NCBI RefSeq assembly: GCF_024494695.1
Contig: NZ_JANHDP010000002.1
Coordinates: 62,001-126,000 of the forward strand
DNA length: 64,000 nt
DNA from: Natronoarchaeum rubrum
GTDB lineage: Archaea; Halobacteriota; Halobacteria; Halobacteriales; Natronoarchaeaceae
Reading direction: 5' to 3'
The stretch's first letter is position 1. Each line of letters starts with the position of its first letter. The notes below the pieces were generated by a model. It had not been told where the DNA came from, ran no database searches, and saw nothing but the letters and a program-made list of their open reading frames with translations. A program made the position numbers and the translations under genes. This document shows, piece by piece, positions 1 to 9,854 of the stretch.

Positions 1-801
1 GAACGGCTTGGCGTACGGCACCGCCGCGACGAACGCCAGCGCGTGCAGCGAGTGGAGCCACCAGACCGCGGGGTAGACCGTCTGCGCGCCGCTTGCCGAG
101 AGTCCCGCGGCGTCGAACCCGATCGCGAGGAAGTAGCCGACGAAGCTGATCGACTCGTGGTCGGGGAATCCGCGTCCGACGATGCCGACGCCTTCGAGCA
201 GGTAGCCGCCGACGCCGAGCACGAACAGCGTCCAGACGAACAGGTCGTCCTCCAGTCCGGTGTGTTTGCCCCAGAGCCGCTCCGAGCGGCGCCAGTAGCG
301 CTTGTACAGCGCCATCCCGACGCCGACGACGAACAGCAGTCCCATCGCGTCGAGCACGAACGAGTACGCCAGGTAGAAGTCGCCGGTCCAGAACGACTCG
401 CCGGTCAGCGGCCGGTAGAGGTCCATGTCGATGCCGAGAATCGTCGTCCCGATCAGCAGGGTGAGAAAGCCCCACATGATAAAGGCGTGCATCACGCCCG
501 CCGTCAGGTCCCGGTCGAACTGGTAGCGATTGGAACCGACGATCGTCACCGCGTCGACGAGTCGACCGGGCAGGTTCGCGAGTCGCTCCCGGCGGTCGTC
601 GCTGCCCTGCGCGTACCGGGCGAACCGCTCGTAGACGCCGTGGAGAAAGATCAGGATCGCCACCGCGGCGAGCATGTAGAAGATCGCCTTCCCGACGTAG
701 CCGATCTCGAAGAACGTCGGGCGGGTCACGTCGCCGCCGGACTGGGCGACGACGATCGCGTCGGTCGATAGCGCGCCGCCGACAGCTCCGACCGACGTCA
801 T
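1..801 (-). CDS. Membrane Fe-S oxidoreductase, heterodisulfide-reductase-related (N-terminal part)
   Basis: The gene starts at ATG 801 and runs off the left edge, so only about 267 N-terminal residues are visible. They form a polytopic membrane domain with at least five hydrophobic segments (for example FYMLAAVAILIFL and VMHAFIMWGFLTLL), with His residues in and near them as expected for a NarI/HdrE-like haem b domain. In haloarchaea this domain is typically fused to a C-terminal HdrD/GlpC-type [4Fe-4S] domain, which would lie outside the window. The assignment as a quinone-linked Fe-S oxidoreductase is inference from that known architecture. A TATA-like TTTAACT lies about 100 bp upstream, near 899-905. 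Confidence 0.6.
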   Translation of the reverse strand, partial: MTSVGAVGGALSTDAIVVAQSGGDVTRPTFFEIGYVGKAIFYMLAAVAILIFLHGVYERFARYAQGSDDRRERLANLPGRLVDAVTIVGSNRYQFDRDLTAGVMHAFIMWGFLTLLIGTTILGIDMDLYRPLTGESFWTGDFYLAYSFVLDAMGLLFVVGVGMALYKRYWRRSERLWGKHTGLEDDLFVWTLFVLGVGGYLLEGVGIVGRGFPDHESISFVGYFLAIGFDAAGLSASGAQTVYPAVWWLHSLHALAFVAAVPYAKPF

Positions 802-1004
802 GGCTGCCACCACCTGTCCCTTCCCGTCCAGCTTCTCCACGACCGTAGATCGTGGTCACGCGTATCTATCATGTACTATCACGGGGGCACCTGCGAGTTA
901 AATCTTGCTCCGAACTCGACGCCCCACCCCCGTCACGTCTTGCGCGAATCTACAACTAGTTTGGCGTTCATACGTCACTGGACCCGCTCCGCGTCCCGCT
1001 CTCA

Positions 1005-1082
1005 CAGCCGCGTCCGCCGTCCACCACTCACGGCCGCGTCCGCCGTCCACCACTCACGGCCGCGTCCGCCGTCCACCACTCA
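1005..1082. repeat. Three tandem 26-bp repeats
   Basis: Three consecutive 26-bp units start at 1005, 1031 and 1057; the second and third are identical and the first differs at one base. The last unit contains the bioN stop codon (TGA complement at 1080-1082). The repeat fills most of the short gap between bioN and the upstream gene. Function unknown; it could be a replication-slippage product. Confidence 0.85.
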
Positions 1083-1784
1083 TAGCAGCGGCGAGAGCGC
1101 CAGCCCGACTGCGAGCGCCAGCACCGGAACGTCCCGCGCCCCGAACGACAGCGTCGGCAGCGTCGGGTTCCACGCGAAACAGCGGGCCTGGAGCGCCACC
1201 GCCAGCCGATCAGCACGACGGAACGTCCGGTCGACGCCGCGGACGCCGATGCGTCGCGCGCGCTCGACGAACGAGCCTCGATCCCCGCCCCGGGCGGCCA
1301 TCGCGTCCCGGATCGAGCGCAGGTCGGCCAGTAGCACCGGGAAAAAGCGGAACACGAGTCCGACGCCGACGCCGAGCGTGACGCCGATCCGGCCGGGCAG
1401 GAGCCACTGGATCGCCGTCCGCGAATCGCGTGCCGGCGTCGACGCGACGTACGTCGCGCTGACGAGCAACACGAGGACGACGCGGTAGCTCGCCAGCGCC
1501 GACGCCGCGCCGTCCGAGAGATCGAGCCACGGCGGCCCGAGCGTCGCGGCGGCGACCAGCGGCGCGAACAGGAGGATCGCGAGCACGAAACGGAAGGCGG
1601 CGAGCGCCCGGATCGGCGACAGCCCCGCGCTCGCGGGCGCCGCCAGCGCGACCACAGTCAGGACTGCCAGCGCCTCGGGCCCGCCGTGGCCGAACGCCGC
1701 GATCGCGAACCCGAACTGGGCTGCGAGCTTCGTCCGCGGGTCCAGCCGGTGGGCCAGCGAGTCGCCGGGTTCGTAGGCTAGCAT
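1080..1784 (-). CDS. bioN: ECF transporter transmembrane protein EcfT/BioN
   Basis: A 234-residue membrane protein with several hydrophobic helices, beginning MLAYEPGDSLAHRLDPRTKL, the typical start of EcfT proteins. Ala-Arg motifs of the coupling helices (MAARGG and ALQARC) lie in the second half. It is the energy-coupling membrane scaffold that links the ATPase to the substrate-binding BioY. ATG 1784 is preferred over the longer in-frame start at 1817 because it gives the family-typical N-terminus and a 7-bp overlap with the bioM stop. Last gene of bioY-bioM-bioN. Confidence 0.85.
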   Translation of the reverse strand: MLAYEPGDSLAHRLDPRTKLAAQFGFAIAAFGHGGPEALAVLTVVALAAPASAGLSPIRALAAFRFVLAILLFAPLVAAATLGPPWLDLSDGAASALASYRVVLVLLVSATYVASTPARDSRTAIQWLLPGRIGVTLGVGVGLVFRFFPVLLADLRSIRDAMAARGGDRGSFVERARRIGVRGVDRTFRRADRLAVALQARCFAWNPTLPTLSFGARDVPVLALAVGLALSPLL

Positions 1785-2545
1785 CGATCGTTTGTGGTCG
1801 CGGCCTCGCCCGGCCATCGCTGCGATTCGGGCACGCGGACGCCGAGCCCCGAGAGCGCGTCGCGCACCGCAGCGGCCGACTCGGCGTCGGCACCGACCCT
1901 CGCGTCGGCTGCAACCTTCCCGTCGGCCAGCGCGACGACCCGATCGGCCAGCGCCAGCACGTCGCGCAGATCGTGGGTGACGACGACGATCCCCGTTCCG
2001 TCGGCACGAAGCGCCCGCAACCGATCGAGTACGGACTCGCGGGCGGGCTCGTCCAGCCCGGTGAACGGCTCGTCGAGGACCAGATGGTCGGGCTCCATCG
2101 CGAGTGCCCCGGCGATCGCGACCCGTTCCTGCTCGCCGCCCGAGAGCCGGTCGATGCGCTCCTCGTGCCGGCCGTCCATGCCGACCGCCGCCAGCGCGTC
2201 CGCGACCCGATCATCGATCTCGTCCGCGTCCAGCCCCAGATTTCGCGGCCCGAACGCGACGTCTTCGCCGATCGTCGCGGCGACGAACTGGTCGCGGGGG
2301 TTCTGGAACACCATCCCCACGCGCCTGCGCGCGCCCACCAGATCGTCTTCCACGGGCGTCCCGTCGACCAGCACGTCGCCCTCTTCGGGCGTCTCCAGCC
2401 CGTTGAACTGCCGGACGAGCGTCGTCTTGCCGCTGCCGTTCGCGCCCGCCAGCACGACGAACTCGCCGTCGGCGATCGTCAGCGAGACGCCGTCGAGCGC
2501 CGTCGCGTCGCCGTACCGACAGACCAGCTCTCGGGTTTCGATCAT
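1778..2545 (-). CDS. bioM: ECF transporter ATP-binding protein BioM
   Basis: A 255-residue ABC ATPase. Walker A GANGSGKTT is at residues 34-42, the Q-loop follows at FQNPRDQF, the signature LSGGEQ at 134-139, Walker B LVLDEP at 155-160, and the switch His is in VVVTHD. It powers biotin uptake with BioY and BioN. ATG 2545 overlaps the bioY stop as ATGA, so the upstream in-frame extension is not coding. The C-terminus overlaps the bioN start. Confidence 0.9.
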   Translation of the reverse strand: MIETRELVCRYGDATALDGVSLTIADGEFVVLAGANGSGKTTLVRQFNGLETPEEGDVLVDGTPVEDDLVGARRRVGMVFQNPRDQFVAATIGEDVAFGPRNLGLDADEIDDRVADALAAVGMDGRHEERIDRLSGGEQERVAIAGALAMEPDHLVLDEPFTGLDEPARESVLDRLRALRADGTGIVVVTHDLRDVLALADRVVALADGKVAADARVGADAESAAAVRDALSGLGVRVPESQRWPGEAATTNDRC

Positions 2546-3150
2546 CGCCCGCTCGCGATCCCCTCCGCCGACCAGTCGGGGACGGCTCTGCTCCGCACCA
2601 CTGCGATCACGGCGGCGATCTTGGCGGCTTCGGCCGGGAAGAACACGATCGCTCCAACCCAAATCGCCTCGGCGAGCGCCAGTTGGTTGACGACCATCAT
2701 CTGGGCCGTTCCGAGCGCGTAGATCACGAGCGTCCCGGCAGCCAGCGCACCGACGAGACGCGCCGCTCCGGTGTCCGATGGCGAGGGAATCCCGATTTTT
2801 CCGTAGGCGAGCCAACCGATCAGCGGGACCGCGAGCGGGTACGACCAGAGGTAGCCGCCAGTATTCCCGAGTAGGACGCCGATTCCCGGGGAGCCGCTCG
2901 CGAAGACCGGCGCGCCGAGCGCACCGGCCAGCACGTACAGTATCGCCGAGAGTCCGCCCCACTTCGCGCCCAGGAACGTCGCGGTGAGGAATATCCCGAG
3001 CACCTGCAGCGTCACCGGCGCCGGCGAGAGCGGATACGGGATTGAGATATACGCGAGCGCCCCGGTCAGCGCCGCGAACAGCGCCGCGCCGCTCAGTCCG
3101 ACGACGTACTCTTCGTCTACCAGATCGACCTGCTCGTCGGTCCGTTGCAT
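2542..3150 (-). CDS. bioY: Biotin transporter S component BioY
   Basis: A 202-residue protein with six hydrophobic segments and BioY-typical stretches (YPLSPAPVTLQVLGIF, LYVLAGALGAPVFA, GNTGGYLWSYPLA). It is the substrate-binding membrane subunit of the ECF biotin transporter. It is the first gene of the operon, directly overlapping bioM. The AT-rich leader upstream (3160-3185) is the likely promoter region. Confidence 0.92.
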   Translation of the reverse strand: MQRTDEQVDLVDEEYVVGLSGAALFAALTGALAYISIPYPLSPAPVTLQVLGIFLTATFLGAKWGGLSAILYVLAGALGAPVFASGSPGIGVLLGNTGGYLWSYPLAVPLIGWLAYGKIGIPSPSDTGAARLVGALAAGTLVIYALGTAQMMVVNQLALAEAIWVGAIVFFPAEAAKIAAVIAVVRSRAVPDWSAEGIASGR

Positions 3151-3306
3151 GGTGGATCGATCTACGTCAACCGTAATTAACGAACTGGTTTACGAAGCGG
3201 CGTTCGCTCGCGCGCGGTCGGCGTCGCGGAACGCCGCCGCGGGCCGTCCTGAAAGCTCATCGTCAACAAGGTTTTTTACTCCCTCCTGTTGATAGGTACC
3301 GTACCG

Positions 3307-3909
3307 ATGGACGAGAAGACCGAGGAGCTCCGCGACATATTCATCGACGTGACGGACGAGGACACCGTCACGGAGTCCCAGGAGGACACGCGGGGCTCGC
3401 TCGCGGACGCCGACCGCGAGAACGTCGACGAGCGGATCGAGGGGGTTATCGAGAGCATGCGCGAACGCTACGAGTTCGATACCGACCTCTCGACCGAGCA
3501 ACTCTGCGAGCTCGTCGAGCGGTTCTACGATGGCGACTCCGACGCCGAAATCGCGCGGGCGCTCGACGAGTCGCGTACGTCGGTCGTCCGGGCACGACTC
3601 GACGTCCACCTCGTGCGCGATCGGGATACCGACGCTCCCTTCGAGTTCGACGCCTTCCGCCGGGCGCTCGCCGACGACCCCTCGACGGCCGAACTCGCCG
3701 AGCGCTTCGACGTCAGCGAGTCCACAGTGAGACGCTACCGCCGGGTCGTCGACGCCGAAAACGAGTCCCGGCAGGCAAACGACCGCTACCGCGACGAGTT
3801 CGATAGCGTCCTCGCGGACGCCGACCTCTCCGAGCGCATCACCGAGGATGTCCAGCAGGACGGGCTCGAGGACGCCACCGAGGGGATGGAGACCGACGTC
3901 TCGTTCTGA
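3307..3909 (+). CDS. Conditioned medium-induced protein 4 (CMI4) family
   Basis: A 200-residue acidic, soluble protein starting MDEKTEELRDIFIDVTDED, which I recognise as the haloarchaeal CMI4 family. It contains two helix-turn-helix-like stretches: YDGDSDAEIARALDESRTSV in the middle and TAELAERFDVSESTVRRY near residue 145. This suggests DNA binding, but the function of the family is not established. ATG 3307 is used; an in-frame start at 3289 would add six residues and lies too close to the T-rich promoter at 3271. Confidence 0.75.
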   Translation: MDEKTEELRDIFIDVTDEDTVTESQEDTRGSLADADRENVDERIEGVIESMRERYEFDTDLSTEQLCELVERFYDGDSDAEIARALDESRTSVVRARLDVHLVRDRDTDAPFEFDAFRRALADDPSTAELAERFDVSESTVRRYRRVVDAENESRQANDRYRDEFDSVLADADLSERITEDVQQDGLEDATEGMETDVSF

Positions 3910-3968
3910 ATTTTCCCCGTCACTAATCGCCCGCAGATTCAAACCCGATCCCGCGGCGAGAGCCTCGC

Positions 3969-4631
3969 GTGTCTCGTCACGCCTTCAGCGACCTCCGTCT
4001 CGCGGCGTACTGCCCGCGGAAGCTCTACTACGCCCGCCGCGAGGACGACCGATCGCCGCCGCCCGAGGTCGAGCGCCGCCGCGAACTGGCGTTCCGGTAC
4101 GAGGAGCTGACAGCGGCCGCCGCCGACCTCACCGACGAGCCGATCGCGGTCGCTCCCGAGAAGTTCCGCGAGAATCTGGAGCGCGCTCGACGCCGCCTCG
4201 ACGACTGGGAGGATCTCCGCGATCCAGCCGAGCGCGACGTTCTCCTCGCCGGCCGGGAGTGTCGCGGCGTCGTCCACAAACTCCTCGACAACCCGCCGCG
4301 TCCCTCGCTGATTTCAGCCGGTAGCCCGCCCGAGCAGGGCGTCTGGGACGCCCAATCGGTCCACGCCGTCGCCGCCGCGAAGGCGTTGGCCTGGGAGCGC
4401 GAGCAGCCGGTCGAGCGGGCCTACGTGGAGTACCCCGCCCACGGCGTCGTCCGGCCGATCGATCTCACCGTCCGCAGGAAAGCCCGGTACAGAAAGGCGA
4501 TCCGTACCCTCGAATCGATCGACGGGCCGCCGCCGCGACTGCGCGACGACGCCAAGTGCGACTCCTGCGAGTACGCCGACGAGTGCGGCGTCCGGACGCG
4601 CTCGCTCCGCTCGATGTTGGGGTTCGGGTAG
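3969..4631 (+). CDS. Cas4-like PD-(D/E)XK nuclease (CRISPR-Cas4/Dna2 family, solo)
   Basis: A 220-residue protein with the Cas4/Dna2 cysteine layout: one Cys in AYCPRKLYYAR near the N-terminus and CDSCEYADECG near the C-terminus, which would hold a [4Fe-4S] cluster. The nuclease core region AYVEYPAHGVVRPIDLTVRRK contains candidate metal and Lys residues. No other cas gene or repeat array is nearby, so this is a solo Cas4-like protein, probably in DNA repair or an unknown nuclease role. Start is GTG 3969. Confidence 0.65.
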   Translation: MSRHAFSDLRLAAYCPRKLYYARREDDRSPPPEVERRRELAFRYEELTAAAADLTDEPIAVAPEKFRENLERARRRLDDWEDLRDPAERDVLLAGRECRGVVHKLLDNPPRPSLISAGSPPEQGVWDAQSVHAVAAAKALAWEREQPVERAYVEYPAHGVVRPIDLTVRRKARYRKAIRTLESIDGPPPRLRDDAKCDSCEYADECGVRTRSLRSMLGFG

Positions 4632-4666
4632 CTACCGAGGTCACTGCTCTGGCAGCGCCGCCGGCG

Positions 4667-5254
4667 TCAGTGCTCGTCGAGCCACGCCTCGATCTCGTCG
4701 GCCATCGCGCCCCGCCGGTGGATCGTCCCGTCGCTCACGTCGACGACGGTGCTCTCGGTACCCGCGGTCTCGCCGCCGTCGAGCACGACTGCGGCATCCC
4801 CGCGGATCTCCTCGTCGAGGTCGTCCGACCGCAGCACGCTCGCCCGTCCGCTCACGTTCGCGCTCGTCGCGGTGATCGGCGTCGGAGCGACGGCGTCCAG
4901 CAGTTCGAGCGCCAACTCGTGGTCCGGCACGCGCACGCCGACGCGGTCTTTCCCCGCGGTGAGGACGTCCGGCACCGACTCGCGGCGCTCGCAGACGACC
5001 GTCGCCGGACCCGGAAGGAACTCCTGCATGAACGCCCGCTCGCGCTCGGTGGGATCGACGTACTTCGCGGCCGTCTCGACGTCCGGCACGCCCAGCGACA
5101 TCGGATTCGACCGGTCCCGGCCCTTCGCCTCGAACGCCCGCTCGACGGCGTCGGCGTCGAGCGCGTCGGCGCCGAGGCCGTAGACGGTCTCGGTCGGGTA
5201 GACGACGAGCCCGCCCGATCGAATCGCTTCGGCGGCGCGATCGATATCGGTCAT
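4667..5254 (-). CDS. sua5: L-threonylcarbamoyladenylate synthase
   Basis: A 195-residue single-domain YrdC/TsaC protein. It makes threonylcarbamoyl-AMP from threonine, bicarbonate and ATP for t6A37 of ANN-decoding tRNAs. Motifs seen: GGLVVYPTETVYGLGADA near the N-terminus, KGRDRSNP, and TSANVSG near residue 135. The length matches the short form without the C-terminal Sua5 domain. ATG 5254 gives the family start; the upstream in-frame extension lacks homologous features. Confidence 0.9.
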   Translation of the reverse strand: MTDIDRAAEAIRSGGLVVYPTETVYGLGADALDADAVERAFEAKGRDRSNPMSLGVPDVETAAKYVDPTERERAFMQEFLPGPATVVCERRESVPDVLTAGKDRVGVRVPDHELALELLDAVAPTPITATSANVSGRASVLRSDDLDEEIRGDAAVVLDGGETAGTESTVVDVSDGTIHRRGAMADEIEAWLDEH

Positions 5255-5312
5255 TGGCGGAACGTGGTCGGTTGGACGGCAAAAGCGTGGCGTCACGCCG
5301 ATGCGTCGACGC

Positions 5313-6644
5313 CTACCGCTCGGACAGCGACCCCGGCGTCCACGAGCCGTCGAAGTCCTCGTGGACGAAGGGTTTCGCGTCGGCGCCGGCGTACGTCCCG
5401 ACGATCTGCCCGTCGCCTTCGAGGTAGTACTGGTACGTGGTGAGCCCTTCGAGGCCGACGGGACCGCGCGCGTGGATCTTTCCGGTGCTGATCCCGACTT
5501 CGGCGCCGAGCCCGTAGCGGTAGCCGTCGGCAAAGCGCGTCGAGGCGTTGTGGAACACGCTCGCCGAGTCGAGGCTCCGCATGAACCGCCCGGCCCGATC
5601 CGAGTCGTCCGTCACGATGGAGTCGGTGTGTTTCGAGCCGTAGGTCGTGATGTGACTGGTCGCGTCGCCGAGCGATTCAACGATCTTGACGGCGACGACG
5701 AGGTCGCCGTACTCGGTCTCCCAGTCGGCGTCGCTGGCTTCCTCCATCGACACGATCGCTCGCGACGCCTCGTCGCCCCGCATCTCGACGCCGGCGTCCT
5801 CGTACCGCTCGGCGATCATCGGCAGGAACTCCTCGGCGACGTCTTCGTGCACCAGCAGCGTCTCGACGGCGTTGCACACCGCGGGGTACTGCACCTTCGC
5901 GTCGTACGCGATGTCTGTCGCCATCGAGAGATCGGCGTCCTCGTCGACGTAGACGTGACAGACGCCCTCCGTGTGCCCGAGGACCGGGATGCTCGTGTTG
6001 TCCTGGATGTAGCTCACGAATTCGGAGCTACCGCGCGGCATGACGAGGTCGATCGAGTCGTCCATCCCGAGGACGGTGTCCACGTCGGCTCGCGCTTCGA
6101 TGAGCTGCGCCCAGCCGTCAGGCACGTCGGCCGTCGCCTCCTCGATCAGCTCGAAGAGGACGCGGTTCGAGTGGCTCGCCTCGCTGCCGCCCTTGAGGAT
6201 CACCGCGTTCCCCGATCGCAGACAGAGCGAGGCGATCTGAACGAGCGCGTCGGGCCTGGACTCGAAGATCGTTCCGACGACGCCGATCGGAACAGTGTTT
6301 TTGTACAGCTCCAGGTTCTCGTCGAGTTCTCGGGCCGTTTGGGTCGTTCCCAGCGGGTCGTCCTGCGCGGCGACGCTCCGAACCATGTCGGTGATACTCT
6401 CCAGCTTCGACGGCGAGAGCTCGAGCCGGTCGACGAGCGCCTGCGTGTACTCGCCCGCTTCGAGGAGATCTTCGGCCTCGGCGACGTCTTTCTCGTTTGC
6501 CGCGAGGATCTCGTCGTGGTTCGCGTCGATCGCGTCCGCGATCGAGTGCAGCGCGTCCGATCGCGCCTCGTCGGACAGTCCTGCGATCTCCAGCGCGGCC
6601 GCCTGTGCCTCCTCGACTTTCGTTTCGGTCGTTTTCTCAGTCAT
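5313..6644 (-). CDS. proA: Glutamate-5-semialdehyde dehydrogenase ProA
   Basis: A 443-residue aldehyde-dehydrogenase-fold enzyme that reduces gamma-glutamyl phosphate with NADPH, the second step of proline synthesis. Recognisable stretches are [31 protein letters not shown] and the catalytic Cys in [14 protein letters not shown]. It is the last gene of proC-proB-proA; its ATG overlaps the proB stop by 8 bp. Confidence 0.95.
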   Translation of the reverse strand: MTEKTTETKVEEAQAAALEIAGLSDEARSDALHSIADAIDANHDEILAANEKDVAEAEDLLEAGEYTQALVDRLELSPSKLESITDMVRSVAAQDDPLGTTQTARELDENLELYKNTVPIGVVGTIFESRPDALVQIASLCLRSGNAVILKGGSEASHSNRVLFELIEEATADVPDGWAQLIEARADVDTVLGMDDSIDLVMPRGSSEFVSYIQDNTSIPVLGHTEGVCHVYVDEDADLSMATDIAYDAKVQYPAVCNAVETLLVHEDVAEEFLPMIAERYEDAGVEMRGDEASRAIVSMEEASDADWETEYGDLVVAVKIVESLGDATSHITTYGSKHTDSIVTDDSDRAGRFMRSLDSASVFHNASTRFADGYRYGLGAEVGISTGKIHARGPVGLEGLTTYQYYLEGDGQIVGTYAGADAKPFVHEDFDGSWTPGSLSER

Positions 6645-7500
6645 CGTCCTCGTGATCTCCGTCGTTGTTTACCGGGACGAACAGCGTCCCGACCGTTCTC
6701 TCGTCGCTGATCTTGTCTAGCACGTCGTCCTCGGTAGACTTTGCGATGATGGCCGGGATGCCGTGCTCGCTCGCCGAGCGGGCCCCGGACACTTTCGTCT
6801 GGATGCCACCGAACTCGTCCGTCGAACTCTCCGAGACCAGTTCTTGTACTGCAGCGTAGTTGCTGTTGACGGCTTCGATCCGCTCCGCCGACGAGTCGTG
6901 TTTTGGGTTCCCCGTGTACACGCCGCCGACGTCGGTCAGCGTGACCAACAAGTCCGCGTCGATGCCGATCGCGACCGACGACGACAGCATGTCGTTGTCG
7001 CCGATGCGAAGCTCTTCGGTCGCGACGGCGTCGTTTTCGTTGAGTATCGGGACGATGCCCCACTCGAACAGCGTCTCGACGGTGTTCGTGAAGTTGGTGA
7101 ACCGGTCCGGGTCGTCGAGGTCGTTCTCGGTCAGGAGGATCTGTGCGACGGTCTGGTCGAACCGCTCGAAGCTCTCCGTGTACCGCCGCATGAGCTGTGA
7201 TTGCCCGACCGTCGACAGCGCCTGGGACTGTTCGACCGTCTCGTCGGTCAGATCGACCAGCCCCTTCCCCGCCCCGACCGCCCCGGAGGATACGAGCAGG
7301 ACCTGCTTTCCCTGTCGGCGGAGGTCCATCACGTCCTCGACGAGCTTGTCTACCTTCTCGTCGTCGAGATTCGACTCGTCGTCGGTCAACGAGTTCGTCC
7401 CCGCTTTGACGACGACCAGATCGGCGTCCGCCGCCAGCCGTCTGGCTTCGCGGACGGCGTCGGCCTCGACGGGATCGGTCAGTTCGGGCGTTTCACTCAT
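6637..7500 (-). CDS. proB: Glutamate 5-kinase ProB
   Basis: A 287-residue amino-acid-kinase fold protein phosphorylating glutamate, the first step of proline synthesis. Motifs: [11 protein letters not shown] near the N-terminus, [21 protein letters not shown] and [10 protein letters not shown]. It lacks the C-terminal PUA domain found in many bacterial ProB proteins. It overlaps proC upstream by 8 bp (ATGAGTGA) and proA downstream. Confidence 0.95.
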   Translation of the reverse strand: MSETPELTDPVEADAVREARRLAADADLVVVKAGTNSLTDDESNLDDEKVDKLVEDVMDLRRQGKQVLLVSSGAVGAGKGLVDLTDETVEQSQALSTVGQSQLMRRYTESFERFDQTVAQILLTENDLDDPDRFTNFTNTVETLFEWGIVPILNENDAVATEELRIGDNDMLSSSVAIGIDADLLVTLTDVGGVYTGNPKHDSSAERIEAVNSNYAAVQELVSESSTDEFGGIQTKVSGARSASEHGIPAIIAKSTEDDVLDKISDERTVGTLFVPVNNDGDHEDDD

Positions 7501-8269
7501 CGTCGTCCCCTCGCGCCAACTCCTCCGAGCGCCGTTCCGCGGCGGCGACCGCGTCCGCCACCGTCTCGTCGACGGTGCTCTCTCGAAGCACTTCCATACC
7601 CTCGATGGTCGTCCCCTTCGGCGAACAGACGTCGTCGATGAGTTGCTCGACGGATTCCTCCGACTGAAGCACCGTCTCGGCGGCGCCCTTGAACGTCTGT
7701 GCGGCGAGTATCTTCGCGTCTTCGGGGCTCAACCCGCTCTCGACGCCCGCGTCCATCATCGCTTTGATGAGATAGAAGACGAACGCGGGCCCGCTCCCGT
7801 TGACCGCGGTCGTGGTGTGCATCTGCGCTTCGTCGACCTCGACGAACACGCCGGCGTCGTCGAGAAGCTCGGCGACGTCGTCGGTGATCTCCGCTCCCGC
7901 AACGGCTGCCGCCATGTCTCCCGTCGCGGCTGCGAGGTTCGGCATGACCCGAACGACGTCGGCGTCGGTCCGCGGTTCGAGCGCGTCCGTCGAAACGCCC
8001 GCGGCGATCGAGACGAGCGTCTGGTCCGCCGAGAGGTCGAGGTCGTCGACGATCGCCGCAGTGAGATCCGGTTTGACGACGACGAACACGACCGTCGCTT
8101 CGGCCGCGGTCGCGAGGTCCGTCGTGGTCGTTTCGCAGTACGCTTCGACCTCGTCGAGCGCCCCCTCATCGACGTCACAGGCTGTGATCGTGTGATTGCC
8201 GGTCCTCGAAAGCCCTCGAATGAGGGCGCTCCCCATATTTCCGCACCCGATGACGCTGACGTGTACCAT
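7493..8269 (-). CDS. proC: Pyrroline-5-carboxylate reductase ProC
   Basis: A 258-residue enzyme that reduces P5C to proline. The Rossmann motif [15 protein letters not shown] is at the N-terminus, VKPDLTAAI follows, and the C-terminal dimerisation region includes [15 protein letters not shown] and [10 protein letters not shown]. It is the first gene of the proline operon. Confidence 0.95.
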   Translation of the reverse strand: MVHVSVIGCGNMGSALIRGLSRTGNHTITACDVDEGALDEVEAYCETTTTDLATAAEATVVFVVVKPDLTAAIVDDLDLSADQTLVSIAAGVSTDALEPRTDADVVRVMPNLAAATGDMAAAVAGAEITDDVAELLDDAGVFVEVDEAQMHTTTAVNGSGPAFVFYLIKAMMDAGVESGLSPEDAKILAAQTFKGAAETVLQSEESVEQLIDDVCSPKGTTIEGMEVLRESTVDETVADAVAAAERRSEELARGDDDE

Positions 8270-8518
8270 TGCTACCCGACTACAGCCGTGTGAGACACAA
8301 AGCGGCTATGATTTTGCCGTCGGCTTTTCGCGACGGGGGTGCGGGCTCGACGGCGGTCTCGGTCGTGACGCAGTCGCTCGTGATGAAATCCTCGCAGAAA
8401 TGCGCCGGCCGGGACCGAGCGAACGCTTCGCGTTCGCGAGGGTCGGAACGGCTTCGCCGTTCCGGGAGTTCACCGAGCGCAGCGAGGTGAACGTCGGCCG
8501 GCAAACGACCGCAGGGAG

Positions 8519-8589
8519 TGCGCCGGCCGGGAATTGAACCCGGGCTATGAGCTTGGGAAGCTCATGTCCTACCACTAGACCACCGGCGC
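8519..8589 (-). tRNA. tRNA-Gly (anticodon CCC)
   Basis: A 71-nt cloverleaf on the minus strand with acceptor arms GCGCCGG/CCGGCGC, anticodon stem TGAGC/GCTCA around loop TTCCCAA (anticodon CCC), and a GGTTCAATTCC T-arm. The discriminator base is A. No CCA is encoded and no intron is seen. Confidence 0.93.
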
Positions 8590-8710
8590 TCGTTCGCTTC
8601 GCTCACTCGCGCCCCGAGGCTCGCGATTCCTTTGGAATCGCTCACCACCAGCGCTTGAAACCTGCTTGAGGATGCCCGCACTTGAACGTAGCGCTTCCGT
8701 CGGCGAATCG

Positions 8711-8917
8711 TCACTCTCGAAGTCGCCAGACGTCGCGCACGTTCGGTACCGGCACGGCACCGGCGGCCAGCGCGCTGCCGACCGCGAGCGCGTACCAGCC
8801 AAGCGCCGCAGCGGTGCTGTCGACGCCGTCGATTAGCGCGAACGCGATGCCACAGCCGACGATCCCGAGCCCGATGACCGCCCAGGCCGCGAGCGTCCGC
8901 TGTGCTTCCGGTTCCAT
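8711..8917 (-). CDS. Small two-helix membrane protein
   Basis: A 68-residue protein starting MEPEAQRTLAAWAVIGLGI with two hydrophobic segments and a short charged C-terminus. This pattern is common in conserved haloarchaeal membrane proteins of unknown role. ATG 8917 is chosen; the long upstream in-frame extension is the shadow of nadE on the other strand. No function assigned. Confidence 0.6.
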   Translation of the reverse strand: MEPEAQRTLAAWAVIGLGIVGCGIAFALIDGVDSTAAALGWYALAVGSALAAGAVPVPNVRDVWRLRE

Positions 8918-9064
8918 GTTCGAGTACTCGGACTCGAGGGTCCTAAATCCTGCCCGCGATCTCTCGGAATTACTTCGACGATCGCCCACGTTTCGAGTCG
9001 AAACGAGGACGATATTTGGGGGCAACGGACAGCTATTAGCCGGTCCAGCACTAATTCTTCGGTA

Positions 9065-9853
9065 ATGGTGGACCTTCGATTCTCCGACGCCGAACTCGCC
9101 GCTCGGCGCGATCACATCACGACGTTCATTGCCGAGCAGGTCGCGGCGGCCGGCGCCGACGGCGCCGTGCTGGGGCTCTCGGGCGGGATCGACAGCACTC
9201 TCGTCGCACACCTCGCCGTCGAGGCGCTGGGCGAGGACGGCCTCCGCGGGCTGGTGATGCCCGGCACGGTCAGCCGCGACGACAACATGAGCGACGCCGA
9301 GCGCGTCGCGCTCGATCTGGGCATCGAGTACGACGTGATCGAGATCGGGCCGATCGTCGACGCGTTCGTCGACGCCTATCCCGAGAGCGAGGGCGACGAG
9401 GTCGCCGTCGGCAACGCTCGCGCCCGGACGCGGGCGGTGCTCAACTACCTGGTGGCCAATCACGAGGACCGTCTGGTACTGGGCACCGGCAACCGGAGCG
9501 AGGCGCTCGTGGGCTACTACACGAAGTACGGCGACGGCGCCGTCGACTGTCACCCGATCGGCAATCTCTACAAGCAGCAGGTGCGCCAGCTCGCCCGCGC
9601 GATCGGCGTCCCGGACGATCTCGTCGAGAAGCCGCCGACGGCGGGGCTGTGGAGCGGCCAGACCGACGAGGACGAACTCGGCATCCCCTACGACACGCTC
9701 GATCCGATCCTCGCGCTGCACGTCGACGGCGGCGTCCCCGCGGTGTCGACCGCGCGGATCGTCGACGTCGACGTCGAGACCGTCGAACGCGTCGAGGAAC
9801 TGTACGAGCGCAGCGCCCACAAGCGCGCGATGCCGCCGTCGCCCGAGCGCTGA
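9065..9853 (+). CDS. nadE: NAD(+) synthetase NadE
   Basis: A 262-residue ammonia-dependent NAD synthetase. It carries the N-type ATP-pyrophosphatase P-loop LGLSGGIDSTL near residue 38, plus GTGNRSEALVGYYTKYGDG and IGNLYKQQV. It converts nicotinate adenine dinucleotide to NAD. It lacks a glutaminase domain. The start ATG follows a short AT-containing leader and no neighbour appears co-transcribed. Confidence 0.95.
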   Translation: MVDLRFSDAELAARRDHITTFIAEQVAAAGADGAVLGLSGGIDSTLVAHLAVEALGEDGLRGLVMPGTVSRDDNMSDAERVALDLGIEYDVIEIGPIVDAFVDAYPESEGDEVAVGNARARTRAVLNYLVANHEDRLVLGTGNRSEALVGYYTKYGDGAVDCHPIGNLYKQQVRQLARAIGVPDDLVEKPPTAGLWSGQTDEDELGIPYDTLDPILALHVDGGVPAVSTARIVDVDVETVERVEELYERSAHKRAMPPSPER

Positions 9854-9854
9854 G

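Noticed and set aside
43..771. Long plus-strand frame opposite the truncated oxidoreductase
   Set aside because: It is a GC-rich shadow; the minus strand gives clear membrane helices.
3969..4631. CRISPR-Cas locus around the Cas4-like gene
   Set aside because: No repeat-spacer array and no other cas gene are present in the window.
8281..8518. Open frames between proC and tRNA-Gly
   Set aside because: Short, Arg/Ser-rich in all frames and without start context; treated as intergenic.
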